DNA from: Microvirga arabica
GTDB lineage: Bacteria > Pseudomonadota > Alphaproteobacteria > Rhizobiales > Beijerinckiaceae
Assembly (NCBI RefSeq): GCF_016811235.1
Contig: NZ_JAFBID010000050.1
Span: 1 to 45,148 of the forward strand
Direction of reading: 5' to 3'
Length of the DNA: 45,148 bases
In this document: positions 1-7,355 of the stretch, in pieces
How positions within the stretch are numbered: the first letter of the stretch is position 1
Layout of the letters: the number at the start of each line of letters is the position of its first letter
Notes under the pieces: generated by a model
Told to the model about the DNA's origin: nothing
Seen by the model: only the letters and a program-made list of their open reading frames with translations
Databases searched by the model: none
Position numbers and translations under genes: made by a program

Positions 1-180
1 TTCAGGTCCGAACTTTAGAGCCCATCGGCGTACCGTCTCATAGGAAACGACGATACCGCGCTCGAGCAGCATCTCCTGAACCAAGCGTAGACTCAACGGA
101 AACCGAAAGTAGAGCCATACGGCATGAGCGATGATCTCGGGCGGGAAACGGTGGCGCTTGTAGCTGATGGAATGGGTCAT
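1..180 (-). CDS. IS6-family transposase, N-terminal part (runs off window)
   Basis: Reading leftward from an ATG at 178-180, 60 codons stay open to the window edge. The protein has the N-terminal pattern of IS6/IS26-type DDE transposases, with RFPPEIIAHAVWLYFRFPLS near residues 11-30 and an HTH-like stretch ending RRWALKFGPE. The catalytic DDE part lies outside the window. It is a different IS6 subgroup from the copy at 21.5-22.3 kb, whose matching N-terminus reads FKGRHFDRSIILLCVRWYLA. The IS110-type element begins about 50 bases upstream of this start, so the IS6 left end may have been displaced. Whether the gene is whole cannot be seen. Confidence 0.8.
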   Translation of the reverse strand, partial: MTHSISYKRHRFPPEIIAHAVWLYFRFPLSLRLVQEMLLERGIVVSYETVRRWALKFGPE

Positions 181-301
181 GCTGCGGCTCTTAGCTCATA
201 AGCCGCTGACCAAAAGTTACCGTGATGTTGTGGATGGCGCCCTCCACCAGCGTCAGACATGCCAGAATGGGCATGTCCAGAACCGGAGCGGAGTCACGAC
301 C

Positions 302-1354
302 ATGCCAGAGATTGCCACGATCGGCTTTGATATCGCAAAGAACGTCTTCCAGCTGCACGCCGTGGACAGGGATGGAAAGATCGTCCTGCGCAAGGCGCTA
401 CGCCGCAGTCAGGTGCCGGGATTCTTCAGCGCACTGTCTCCTTGCCTGATCGGGATGGAGGCCTGCGCGACGGCTCACCACTGGGCCCGCACGCTCATGG
501 CCTTCGGGCATGAGGTCCGCTTGATCCCGCCCGCCTATGTCAAACCCTATCTGCGCCGACAGAAGAATGATGCCGCGGATGCGGCGGCGATCTGCGAGGC
601 CGTCACACGGCCGTCGATGCGCTTTGTGCCGGTCAAGAGCCCGCAGCAGCAGAGCACCCTCATGCTGCATGGAGCCCGCGATCTTCTGATCGGGCAGCGG
701 ACCGCCCTGATCAATGCCTTGCGCGGTCACTTTGCCGAACTGGGCATCGTGGTGGCGCAAGGGGCGCGCAACACGCGCCAGCTGATTGCCCTTATCCATG
801 ATGAGGCCAGTCCCGATCTCCCCATCATAGCTCGGGTCGCACTCCAGCCTCTGGCGGCGATGCTGGTTGAGATCGAGGCGCAGATTGCCAAACTCGACAA
901 AGCCATTCTGGCGGCCCACCGCAGCGATCCCATCAGCGTCAGACTGGCTGCCATCCCGGGGATTGGGCCGATTGTCGCTTCGTGTCTCTCGGCCAGTGTG
1001 CCCGACGCCAGCCTGTTCCACGGCAGTCGGGAGTTTGCCGCCTATCTTGGCCTCGTGCCGCGGCAGCACTCAACCGGCGGCAAGCCGCGGCTGGGCTCCA
1101 TTTCCAAGATGGGCAACCGGCACCTGCGCAAGCTGCTTGTCGTCGGTGCGCACGCGGCGCTCTACAGCATGAAGTCCGGCAAGATCGGGACAGCCCTGGC
1201 GGACTGGGCCAGGTCTCTGCTGGCCAAGAAGCCGTTCAAGGTGGTGGCCGTCGCCTTGGCCAACAAGATGGCCCGAATTGCCTGGGCGGTGATGGCCAGG
1301 AGCACGGCTTACGAGCCCGGGTGCTATGGCACTGCCGCGCCGGCGGCATCATAG
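302..1354 (+). CDS. IS110-family DEDD transposase
   Basis: A 350-residue recombinase of the IS110 family, which moves DNA using a RuvC-like DEDD domain plus a C-terminal Tnp domain with a catalytic serine. The start at 302 (MPEIATIGFDIAKNVFQLHA) fits the family; the reading frame is open further upstream but that part is unrelated. Visible motifs are GFDIAKNVFQLHAVD (first Asp), GMEACATAHHWARTL (Glu), KNDAADAAAICEA (two Asp) and the C-terminal IPGIGPIVASCL ... AAYLGLVPRQHSTGGK ... GNRHLRKLLVVGAHAAL typical of Transposase_20. Length is normal and no stop or frameshift is seen, so it is likely active. GGAG-like bases lie about 10 nt upstream. Confidence 0.93.
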   Translation: MPEIATIGFDIAKNVFQLHAVDRDGKIVLRKALRRSQVPGFFSALSPCLIGMEACATAHHWARTLMAFGHEVRLIPPAYVKPYLRRQKNDAADAAAICEAVTRPSMRFVPVKSPQQQSTLMLHGARDLLIGQRTALINALRGHFAELGIVVAQGARNTRQLIALIHDEASPDLPIIARVALQPLAAMLVEIEAQIAKLDKAILAAHRSDPISVRLAAIPGIGPIVASCLSASVPDASLFHGSREFAAYLGLVPRQHSTGGKPRLGSISKMGNRHLRKLLVVGAHAALYSMKSGKIGTALADWARSLLAKKPFKVVAVALANKMARIAWAVMARSTAYEPGCYGTAAPAAS

Positions 1355-1619
1355 ACGGCGAGCTCAGATGATTTGCCCTGAGGGCATCCCAGTTGGCACG
1401 GTGACGATGAGATGATGTGAAGCCAAGCGGATATGGACCGCCGGAATTGGAGAACCCGTGGTGTTGTCTTGCGTCAGTCGAGCGCGATACCGTGAGAGGG
1501 ACCAGCTCCAGCGCAAAACATCAGGGCCAGCGGTCATGTAGCACCGCGCTTACAGGCCGGAGACATGACTGCACCCGCCCCGCGAGGCCGAACCGTCAAC
1601 AACAATCACATTGCCAAAC
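1355..1619 (+). ncRNA. Candidate seekRNA/bridge RNA region of the IS1111-like element
   Basis: About 265 bases without a convincing gene lie between the transposase stop and the right inverted repeat. In the IS1111 subgroup the guide RNA that pairs with donor and target DNA is encoded in the non-coding part downstream of the transposase; in classical IS110 it is upstream. The presence of sub-terminal repeats and the long 3' gap points to the downstream position here. No RNA structure was computed, so the extent and strand are inference. Confidence 0.35.
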
Positions 1620-1649
1620 GGGCGCCATCCAGACATGACAACACCCCTT

Positions 1650-2426
1650 TCAGGGCATTACGAATTCTAACTGATTTCGCACATTGGCAGCCAGTGATTT
1701 CAATCGCGGGCCCACTTCCTCCTCAATTTGGTTGGGGCTCAACCGAAAGATGGGCACACGGCAATTCATGGCAAAGCACTCGCCCTTTTTGTCGCGAAGC
1801 AGCGGCACCCCTGCAGAGTGAGTGCCCGGGATCCATTCCCCGCGAGTTACCGAGAAGCCTCGGCTCTTGCAGTTCGCCACCCCCTGGATAAATGATTGGG
1901 AATACTTGCTCCATAAGTCTGGACCAAGTTGCTTCATCTGTCGGATCTTGAGCTCACACTCTTGATCTGTGAGCAGAGAGCACAGGGCATGCCCTATTGC
2001 CGCAGGCGCCAAGGGCCCAATAGTGCCGAGATCCGGAGATGTCCAGATGTTCTCGTTGACTCGAGAGGTTTCGAGGTAGACGAAGTTTACTCCGTCGATC
2101 ACGCCTATGGAAACTGTGCCTCCCAGATCCTGCGCGAGCTTCTGCATAGATGGGCGTGCGATATGGAGTATCTTCAGGTTTGCAAGCAGCGGGTTGACGA
2201 GCATCAGAGCTCCCCAACTGAGCCGGAATTTGGATTTCTCCTGCTTAAGATATCCAAGCTTGGTCAGAGTGTATGTCAGTCGGGCGACGGTCGGGCGATT
2301 GAGCCCGGTGTGAGTTGCTATCTCGCTATTACTCAACACAGTTCGGTCCGGCCTAAAAGTTTCGAGTACGGTGAGCCCTTTTGCTAGCGTCGTAGCAAAG
2401 CCAGCATGGCGATCAGTCTCTTTCAA
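1650..2426 (-). CDS. IclR-family transcriptional regulator
   Basis: A 258-residue regulator with the IclR layout. A winged HTH lies at about residues 10-75 (KGLTVLETFRPDRTVLSNSE, then HTGLNRPTVARLTYTLTKLG). The effector-binding IclR domain covers about residues 85-255, with APAAIGHALCSLL and GEWIPGTHSAGVPLL as recognisable parts. Such proteins bind small organic acids or aromatics. It is divergent from the amidohydrolase/ABC/CoA-ligase operon with 264 bp between starts, where a TGTC-type palindrome lies, so it very probably controls that operon and itself. Its 3' end is 20 bp from the inverted repeat of the IS element and appears intact. Confidence 0.9.
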   Translation of the reverse strand: MKETDRHAGFATTLAKGLTVLETFRPDRTVLSNSEIATHTGLNRPTVARLTYTLTKLGYLKQEKSKFRLSWGALMLVNPLLANLKILHIARPSMQKLAQDLGGTVSIGVIDGVNFVYLETSRVNENIWTSPDLGTIGPLAPAAIGHALCSLLTDQECELKIRQMKQLGPDLWSKYSQSFIQGVANCKSRGFSVTRGEWIPGTHSAGVPLLRDKKGECFAMNCRVPIFRLSPNQIEEEVGPRLKSLAANVRNQLEFVMP

Positions 2427-2559
2427 TCATCACCCCCGATCATAGCCAATGCCAGAAGTAGGAACGCGTTGTCAGCCGCTATTCCTTCTTTGGCTCCACT
2501 AAAGGAAAGCCAGCCTCATTCACTTCAGCACGCAACAAGTACCAACCCTTCAGCGCATT

Positions 2560-2576
2560 TGTCAACATAGTGGACA
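2560..2576. promoter_or_regulatory. Candidate IclR operator palindrome
   Basis: TGTCAAC-ATA-GTGGACA is an interrupted palindrome with 6 of 7 base pairs matching between the arms. It lies in the divergent spacer between the IclR gene and the operon, about 40 bp upstream of a TTGACA box. Length and symmetry suit an IclR-type dimer site; assignment is inference from position. Confidence 0.4.
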
Positions 2577-2601
2577 CATGCCGCTATCACCATCGATCAT
2601 A

Positions 2602-2630
2602 TTGACATAGATTATCGAGAGTGATCTGTT
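2602..2630 (+). promoter_or_regulatory. Candidate sigma-70-type promoter of the operon
   Basis: A perfect TTGACA at 2602-2607 is followed after 17 bp by TCTGTT, a weak match to the -10 box. It is 60-90 bp upstream of the amidohydrolase start, which has a strong GGAGG ribosome site at about 2680. A weak -10 box fits an activator-dependent or IclR-modulated promoter. Confidence 0.35.
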
Positions 2631-2690
2631 TGACGTGCAAAAACGCGCTAACGCCAAGTAATAACAGCGCAACAAACGGAGGTTGCTTCG

Positions 2691-3593
2691 ATGACCCGTG
2701 TAATCGATATGGAAATTGGGATCCCGCCTAGTGAGGTGAATCCTGATCTTGAGAGGATTGCTCGGGGCCGCCCTGGAACTCCTTTTCCTCAGCCGTTGGA
2801 GCGGCCGGAGGGATATGGCTTCGCCAACTACGGCAAAGTGTTCAAGGCGCGGAAGCCCGACGAGGGGGATGTACAGCATGTCGATGATGGCGGTCTCAAT
2901 CGCCTCGTCGAGGACATGGATCGCGCAAACATCGCATGTGGACTACTGGTGGGCGCGGAGAACAGCGCAACGGGAAGAATCCATGCCCGCTATCCCGGCC
3001 GGTTCTTCACCTTCGTGACCTTTGACCCAACGGATGGCATGCGGGCGGTCCGGGAGTTCGAACGGCTGGTAAAGGAGGAGGGGGCAAACGGTCTGCGCCT
3101 TTCCGCGCTCTACAACTGCGTGCCGGCGAACGACAGGCGCTATTATCCGCTTTATGCAAAGGCTGTCGAACTCGACGTGCCGGTACGCATCTACACGGCG
3201 ATGAATTACGCCAATGATCGCCCCTACGATCTAGGGCATCCGCGTTACCTCGATGACGTAGCTGTCGACTTCCCCGAACTCCGCATTGTCGCTGGTCTCG
3301 CCGGGTGGCCGTGGGTTAACGAGCTGGTCGGCCTTCTGCGTCGCCACCCGAACCTGTATGTCGACACGGCCGCGCATCATCCGCGCTATTTCTCACAGCC
3401 TGGATCGGGCTGGGAACAGTTCCTGCAGTTTGGAAACACCCTTTTGCAGGACAAGGTGATGGTTGGGTTGTCGCGATATCTTTTCGGAACATCCTTTGAA
3501 TCTCTCATCGAGGACTACAAGAATCTACCTCTCAAAGAAAAGGTTATCGAAAAGTGGCTGTACGGCAACGCCGCCGCCTTTCACCGTCTTTGA
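2691..3593 (+). CDS. Amidohydrolase-2 (ACMSD-like) fold protein lacking metal ligands
   Basis: This 300-residue protein has the scaffold of the amidohydrolase-related TIM-barrel family (PF04909). Seen are GLRLSALYN at about 134-142, HPRYLDDVAVDFPELRIV at 183-200, AGWPWVNEL at 204-212, LYVDTAAHHPRY at 222-233 and a C-terminal YGNAAAFHRL like the usual 'GNAARLF'. Family members normally bind a metal through an N-terminal HxH, a His in strand 5, a His before GWPW and an Asp in 'GSDYP'. Here these positions read IDMEIGIPP (5-13), RIYTA (Tyr168), AGLAGWPW (Leu203) and FGTSFE (Ser268). The usual ligands thus appear to be all replaced. It is the first gene of the ABC/CoA-ligase operon with a strong GGAGG site. 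It may be a metal-free hydrolase/lactonase or a binding protein; the substrate is unknown. Confidence 0.8.
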   Translation: MTRVIDMEIGIPPSEVNPDLERIARGRPGTPFPQPLERPEGYGFANYGKVFKARKPDEGDVQHVDDGGLNRLVEDMDRANIACGLLVGAENSATGRIHARYPGRFFTFVTFDPTDGMRAVREFERLVKEEGANGLRLSALYNCVPANDRRYYPLYAKAVELDVPVRIYTAMNYANDRPYDLGHPRYLDDVAVDFPELRIVAGLAGWPWVNELVGLLRRHPNLYVDTAAHHPRYFSQPGSGWEQFLQFGNTLLQDKVMVGLSRYLFGTSFESLIEDYKNLPLKEKVIEKWLYGNAAAFHRL

Positions 3594-3611
3594 CAAGGGA
3601 GGCGGCCTCCG

Positions 3612-4580
3612 ATGCTCCGCTTCATCCTGCAACGAGCTCTGTATGCCCTGCCGCTGATCCTAGTCATCATCGTGGTCATGTTTACTCTGCTTCACCTAAT
3701 ACCGGGTGATCCAGTGCAAGCCTTGGTCGGCGATTATCCCGTGCCGCCCGCATATCGACAGGCAATAGAAGAGAAATATCGGCTTAACGATCCTTTTTTT
3801 GTTCAAGTGTGGAACTACGTTACGGCAGTGCTGCAGGGCGACTTCGGATACTCGTATCAGAATCAGCGGCCTGTGCTCGGCCTGATCCTGGAACGGGCGC
3901 CGCGCACGATCCTACTGGCATCCGTCGGCTTCGCGATCGCCATCCCCCTCGGCATGACAATCGGCGTCATCACTGGAACCACGCGCAGTGCTACCACCGA
4001 TAAGGTTTGGACCACGTCCGCGCTTGTCGCCTACGCTATTCCCGCGTTCTGGCTAGGCCAGTTGCTCGTGATGTTTTTTGCCCTGCGCCTCGGATGGTTT
4101 CCCACTCAGGGTATCGGGCCGCTGGTCTCTCGCGCGCACGGTTTCGATTGGCTGCTGGAGCGGGCGCGATACCTGGCGCTGCCCGCTCTGGCTTTCGCCA
4201 TCCATGAAGGGATGCGTTTCGCGCGCATCATGCGTGCGAGCGTAATCGACACCCTCTCTCAAGGGTACATCATCACGGCGCGGTCGAAGGGGCTGACACG
4301 CAGCCAGATCATCAGCCGGCATGTTCTGCGCAATTCCAGCCTGCCGCTCGTGACGATAGCAGGATACGCATTCGGCTCGGCACTCAGTGGAGCGGTGCTA
4401 CTTGAGACTGTCTTTACCTGGCCAGGGCTCGGGCTTCTGATGGTCGATTCGATAAGGCTGCGCGACAACCTGACCGTTGTCGGCGTGGTGATTTTCTCAG
4501 CGTTCGCTGTCATTCTGATGAATCTTCTAGTCGACATCTTCTACGCGCTGCTCGATCCGCGGATTCGGACCGGGGGTTGA
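3612..4580 (+). CDS. ABC transporter permease, DppB/OppB type
   Basis: A 322-residue inner-membrane permease of the peptide/opine/nickel uptake family. The N-terminal helix (RFILQRALYALPLILVIIVV) is followed by the family signature HLIPGDPVQALVGDYP at about residues 27-42. The cytoplasmic EAA loop is at about 215-235 (IITARSKGLTRSQIISRHVL), the contact point for the ATPases. About six membrane spans are apparent and the length is normal. It starts 18 bp after the amidohydrolase gene and stops 6 bp before its partner permease, so the genes are cotranscribed. Confidence 0.93.
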   Translation: MLRFILQRALYALPLILVIIVVMFTLLHLIPGDPVQALVGDYPVPPAYRQAIEEKYRLNDPFFVQVWNYVTAVLQGDFGYSYQNQRPVLGLILERAPRTILLASVGFAIAIPLGMTIGVITGTTRSATTDKVWTTSALVAYAIPAFWLGQLLVMFFALRLGWFPTQGIGPLVSRAHGFDWLLERARYLALPALAFAIHEGMRFARIMRASVIDTLSQGYIITARSKGLTRSQIISRHVLRNSSLPLVTIAGYAFGSALSGAVLLETVFTWPGLGLLMVDSIRLRDNLTVVGVVIFSAFAVILMNLLVDIFYALLDPRIRTGG

Positions 4581-4586
4581 AGGCAC

Positions 4587-5486
4587 ATGGCAAATTCAAC
4601 CTCGATCTCCGTCTCTGCCCGCCTGAAGTCCGCTTCCGACTGGGGGATTGCAAAAGTCGGGAGCATGATGGGCACGCGCCATGGTGCGATCGGCTCCACT
4701 ATCCTTCTGCTGCTGACAGTCGTTGCAATCGTCGCGCCGGTAGTGGCACCCTATCACCCACTGCAGCAGACGGCCGTTAGCCTTGCACCGCCCTCCAGCC
4801 AGTTCTACTTCGGAACGGACAATATCGGGCGGGACCTGTTTTCACTCATTCTCTACGGTGCCCGATCTTCCCTCATGGTTGGAATTGGAGCGGCGCTGGC
4901 AGCTCTGCTGATCGGCGGCACCATCGGCATTATAGCAGGCTATTTCCGCGGCCCCGTTGAGATGGTGCTCATGCGGATCATAGAGCTCTTTCAGACGCTT
5001 CCCGTGGTCATGCTAGTGCTCTGCGCGGTAGCCCTTTTCGGCTCAAGCTTCTGGCTACTTATCGCCGCTGTCGCGCTGGCAATCTGGCCTATGGAAGCGC
5101 GCTTAGTCTATGGTCAATATATAAAGCTGCGGGAACGGGATTTCATTTCCGCAGCGAGAGTCGCCGATTTTTCCACGTCACATATCATTTTCCGTGAGAT
5201 CCTTCCGAATGCTATCCAACCCGTGGTCGTTCAGGTTGCGCTTGATGCCAGCGTCGCAATTCTCATCGAGGCCGGGCTCGGCTTCCTCGGGCTGTCGGAC
5301 GCCTCCATGGTGAGTTGGGGGCAGCTGCTGTTCGTGGCGCAGGACTACATGGATAGTGCATGGTGGATGAGCGTTTTCCCCGGGGCGGCAATATGTATTG
5401 CAATCATCGGGCTCAACCTTTTCGCTGACGGCGTTAATGAAATTGTCGACCCTCGCAGTACGCGCGGGATGGGAGGCCTTCAGTGA
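4587..5486 (+). CDS. ABC transporter permease, DppC/OppC type
   Basis: A 299-residue second permease of the importer. After an N-terminal span (IGSTILLLLTVVAIVAPVVA) comes the typical periplasmic segment ending HPLQQTAVSLAPPSSQFYFG and the DppC signature TDNIGRDLFSLILYGARSSL at about 74-93. The EAA loop reads RDFISAARVADFSTSHIIFR with EILPNAIQPVVV following, at about 185-215. The C-terminus has GAAICIAIIGLNLFADGVNE and DPR, as in the family. It is intact and forms a heterodimer with the preceding permease; its TGA overlaps the GTG start of the next gene by four bases. Confidence 0.93.
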   Translation: MANSTSISVSARLKSASDWGIAKVGSMMGTRHGAIGSTILLLLTVVAIVAPVVAPYHPLQQTAVSLAPPSSQFYFGTDNIGRDLFSLILYGARSSLMVGIGAALAALLIGGTIGIIAGYFRGPVEMVLMRIIELFQTLPVVMLVLCAVALFGSSFWLLIAAVALAIWPMEARLVYGQYIKLRERDFISAARVADFSTSHIIFREILPNAIQPVVVQVALDASVAILIEAGLGFLGLSDASMVSWGQLLFVAQDYMDSAWWMSVFPGAAICIAIIGLNLFADGVNEIVDPRSTRGMGGLQ

Positions 5487-6328
5487 CGATCCCGCAATCC
5501 CAGCAAATCGGTAATGTCAAGCATCTTGTTGCAGTCAAGAACCTGAAGGTGCACTTCCAAGTCACTGATCGGATCGTTCGCGCTGTCGATGGCGTCGACT
5601 TCCACGTGAATCCTGCCGAGTGTGTTGGGATCGTCGGTGAATCCGGCTCCGGAAAGAGCACGCTTGTTCGGGCGGTCTCTCGCCTCATGCCCAATCTGCG
5701 GGTAAAGGAGCTGAGTGGCGATGTCCAGTTCGAGGGGCGCGATGTTCTCAAGATGAGTGAGGGCGATCTCCGCGAGTTGCGGCGATCTCGAGGATTCTCG
5801 ATGATCTTCCAAGACCCGCTCGGATATTTGAACCCAACCCACCGCGTCGGCCGGCAGATCGCCGAGGCACTGTCACCTCACGGTAATGTACAATCCGATA
5901 GCCAACGGGTTCAGAGTCTGTTGGAGGAGGCTGGATTCCAGGAACCCAACAATGTCGCGCGTAGCTTTCCCCATGAGCTTTCCGGCGGCATGCGCCAGCG
6001 CGTCATGATTGCGATCGCGCTCGCGCGTGATCCGAAGTTGCTTTTTGCGGACGAGCCAACAACGGCCCTTGATTCGACCGTACAACTTCAGGTGCTGCAA
6101 ACGCTATACCGCCTTCATAAGGAACGAAACATGGCGGTCGTGATCATTACGCATGATCTCGGTGTTGTTGCGGAGCTCTGCGACCGAGTCTACGTCATGC
6201 AGACAGGAAAAGTTGTCGAGACTGCCGATAGTGTCGATTTGTTTGAAAGGCCAAAGCATACCTACTCGGCACGCTTGGTGGAGCTGAGCGCGCATCGTTC
6301 CAGTTTCAGGGGGGCGCAATATGAATGA
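5483..6328 (+). CDS. ABC transporter ATPase, DppD/OppD type
   Basis: A 281-residue ATPase. Walker A is GESGSGKST (residues 52-60), the Q-loop is MIFQDPLGYLNP, the signature is LSGGMRQRV, Walker B is LLFADEPTTALD and the switch His is ITHDLGVVAE. The C-terminal oligopeptide-specific extension is short and lacks the cysteine-rich segment that the partner has. The GTG start at 5483 gives a GTGA overlap with the upstream stop, a sign of translational coupling. Together with the next gene it forms the hetero-dimeric motor of the importer. Confidence 0.92.
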   Translation: MTIPQSQQIGNVKHLVAVKNLKVHFQVTDRIVRAVDGVDFHVNPAECVGIVGESGSGKSTLVRAVSRLMPNLRVKELSGDVQFEGRDVLKMSEGDLRELRRSRGFSMIFQDPLGYLNPTHRVGRQIAEALSPHGNVQSDSQRVQSLLEEAGFQEPNNVARSFPHELSGGMRQRVMIAIALARDPKLLFADEPTTALDSTVQLQVLQTLYRLHKERNMAVVIITHDLGVVAELCDRVYVMQTGKVVETADSVDLFERPKHTYSARLVELSAHRSSFRGAQYE

Positions 6329-7322
6329 GCCAATCCTCTCTCTGAAGGGCGTGAGCCAGATCTACACCAAACGTAGCGCTAAGGGGTGGCGTCGTGTGCC
6401 GGTCCGCGCTGTTGATGGGGTCGATCTCGACATTCGCGAGGGCGAGACCCTTGCGATCGTCGGCGAGTCAGGTTCCGGTAAGAGTACGCTTGCTAAGCTG
6501 CTGCTTATGCTTAATCGCCCGACACAGGGCCAAATCGCATATCGCGGCTTGGAGTTGGACAAACTCAACCACGAGTGGCGCAGTCAATATCGTCGACAGG
6601 TCCAAGCGGTTTTCCAGGATCCGTCATCGTCTCTCAATCCTCGCATGACCGTTGAAGAGACGTTGAGACATGTCGCAAACCGCCATAGCCTTGTCACGAA
6701 GTTGAATCAGCGGGATTTCCTCGCAGCGCAGCTTGCAGCGGTTGGGCTCAACCCTCCGGAACAGTATTTTAGCCGTTACCCTCATCAGCTCTCCGGGGGT
6801 CAACAGCAGCGCATCGCCATTGCGCGGGCGATCATGCTAAGACCAAGAGTCATCATCGCAGACGAGCCGCTTTCGAGTCTCGACGTCTCGGTCCAGGCGC
6901 AGATTCTCCAACTGATGAGCGATCTGCGCGCTACGACCAACGTCGGCTTTGTGATTATCAGCCATGACCTTGGCGCAATGCAATCGATCGCGGACCGCAG
7001 TGCGGTAATGTATCGAGGGCGGGTTGTGGAAATCGGCGACGCGATATACCAGTCCCCGGCCCATCCCTATACGCGCCTGCTCCTTGATGCGCGACTGCTG
7101 CCTAATCCGCGCGGAACCCGAGTTCGATCGCCGCCGCCCAAGCAGGCCGCACCGTTTGCATCGGTGGAGACCACGCAGGGGTGTAGATTTCTTCACCGCT
7201 GCCCGCATGCAATCGAAATTTGCGCCGCAATCGATCCTCAGCTGCGGCCACTAGGCCTCGGGGCGACGCAGGTCGCCTGTCATCGCGCCGAGGAGCTGTC
7301 CGCAGCAACGACCCCAGTATAG
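6321..7322 (+). CDS. ABC transporter ATPase, DppF/OppF type
   Basis: A 333-residue ATPase with Walker A GESGSGKST at about residues 50-58, Q-loop VFQDPSSSLNP, signature LSGGQQQRIAIARAI, Walker B RVIIADEPLSSLD and switch ISHDLGAM. The C-terminal oligo_HPY region has CRFLHRCPHAIEICAAIDP, a cysteine cluster that in DppD/DppF relatives binds an iron-sulfur centre or supports stability. It overlaps the preceding ATPase by 8 bp and is followed after 33 bp by the binding protein gene. Typical length. Confidence 0.92.
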   Translation: MNEPILSLKGVSQIYTKRSAKGWRRVPVRAVDGVDLDIREGETLAIVGESGSGKSTLAKLLLMLNRPTQGQIAYRGLELDKLNHEWRSQYRRQVQAVFQDPSSSLNPRMTVEETLRHVANRHSLVTKLNQRDFLAAQLAAVGLNPPEQYFSRYPHQLSGGQQQRIAIARAIMLRPRVIIADEPLSSLDVSVQAQILQLMSDLRATTNVGFVIISHDLGAMQSIADRSAVMYRGRVVEIGDAIYQSPAHPYTRLLLDARLLPNPRGTRVRSPPPKQAAPFASVETTQGCRFLHRCPHAIEICAAIDPQLRPLGLGATQVACHRAEELSAATTPV

Positions 7323-7355
7323 TACGCCATCGAAGCCAACAACGGGAGGAAGACA

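Larger units (their letters stand above)
232..1630 (+). mobile_element. IS110-family (IS1111-like) insertion sequence
   Basis: The element holds one DEDD transposase gene flanked by short non-coding ends. A perfect 11-bp inverted repeat, GGATGGCGCCC at 232-242 and its complement at 1620-1630, lies outside the gene. Short sub-terminal inverted repeats are typical of the IS1111 subgroup, while classical IS110 elements lack them. The real termini therefore probably lie a few bases outside the given limits. Inferred boundaries, total about 1.4 kb, normal for the family. It sits between an IS6-type gene and the 3' end of an IclR gene. Confidence 0.7.
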
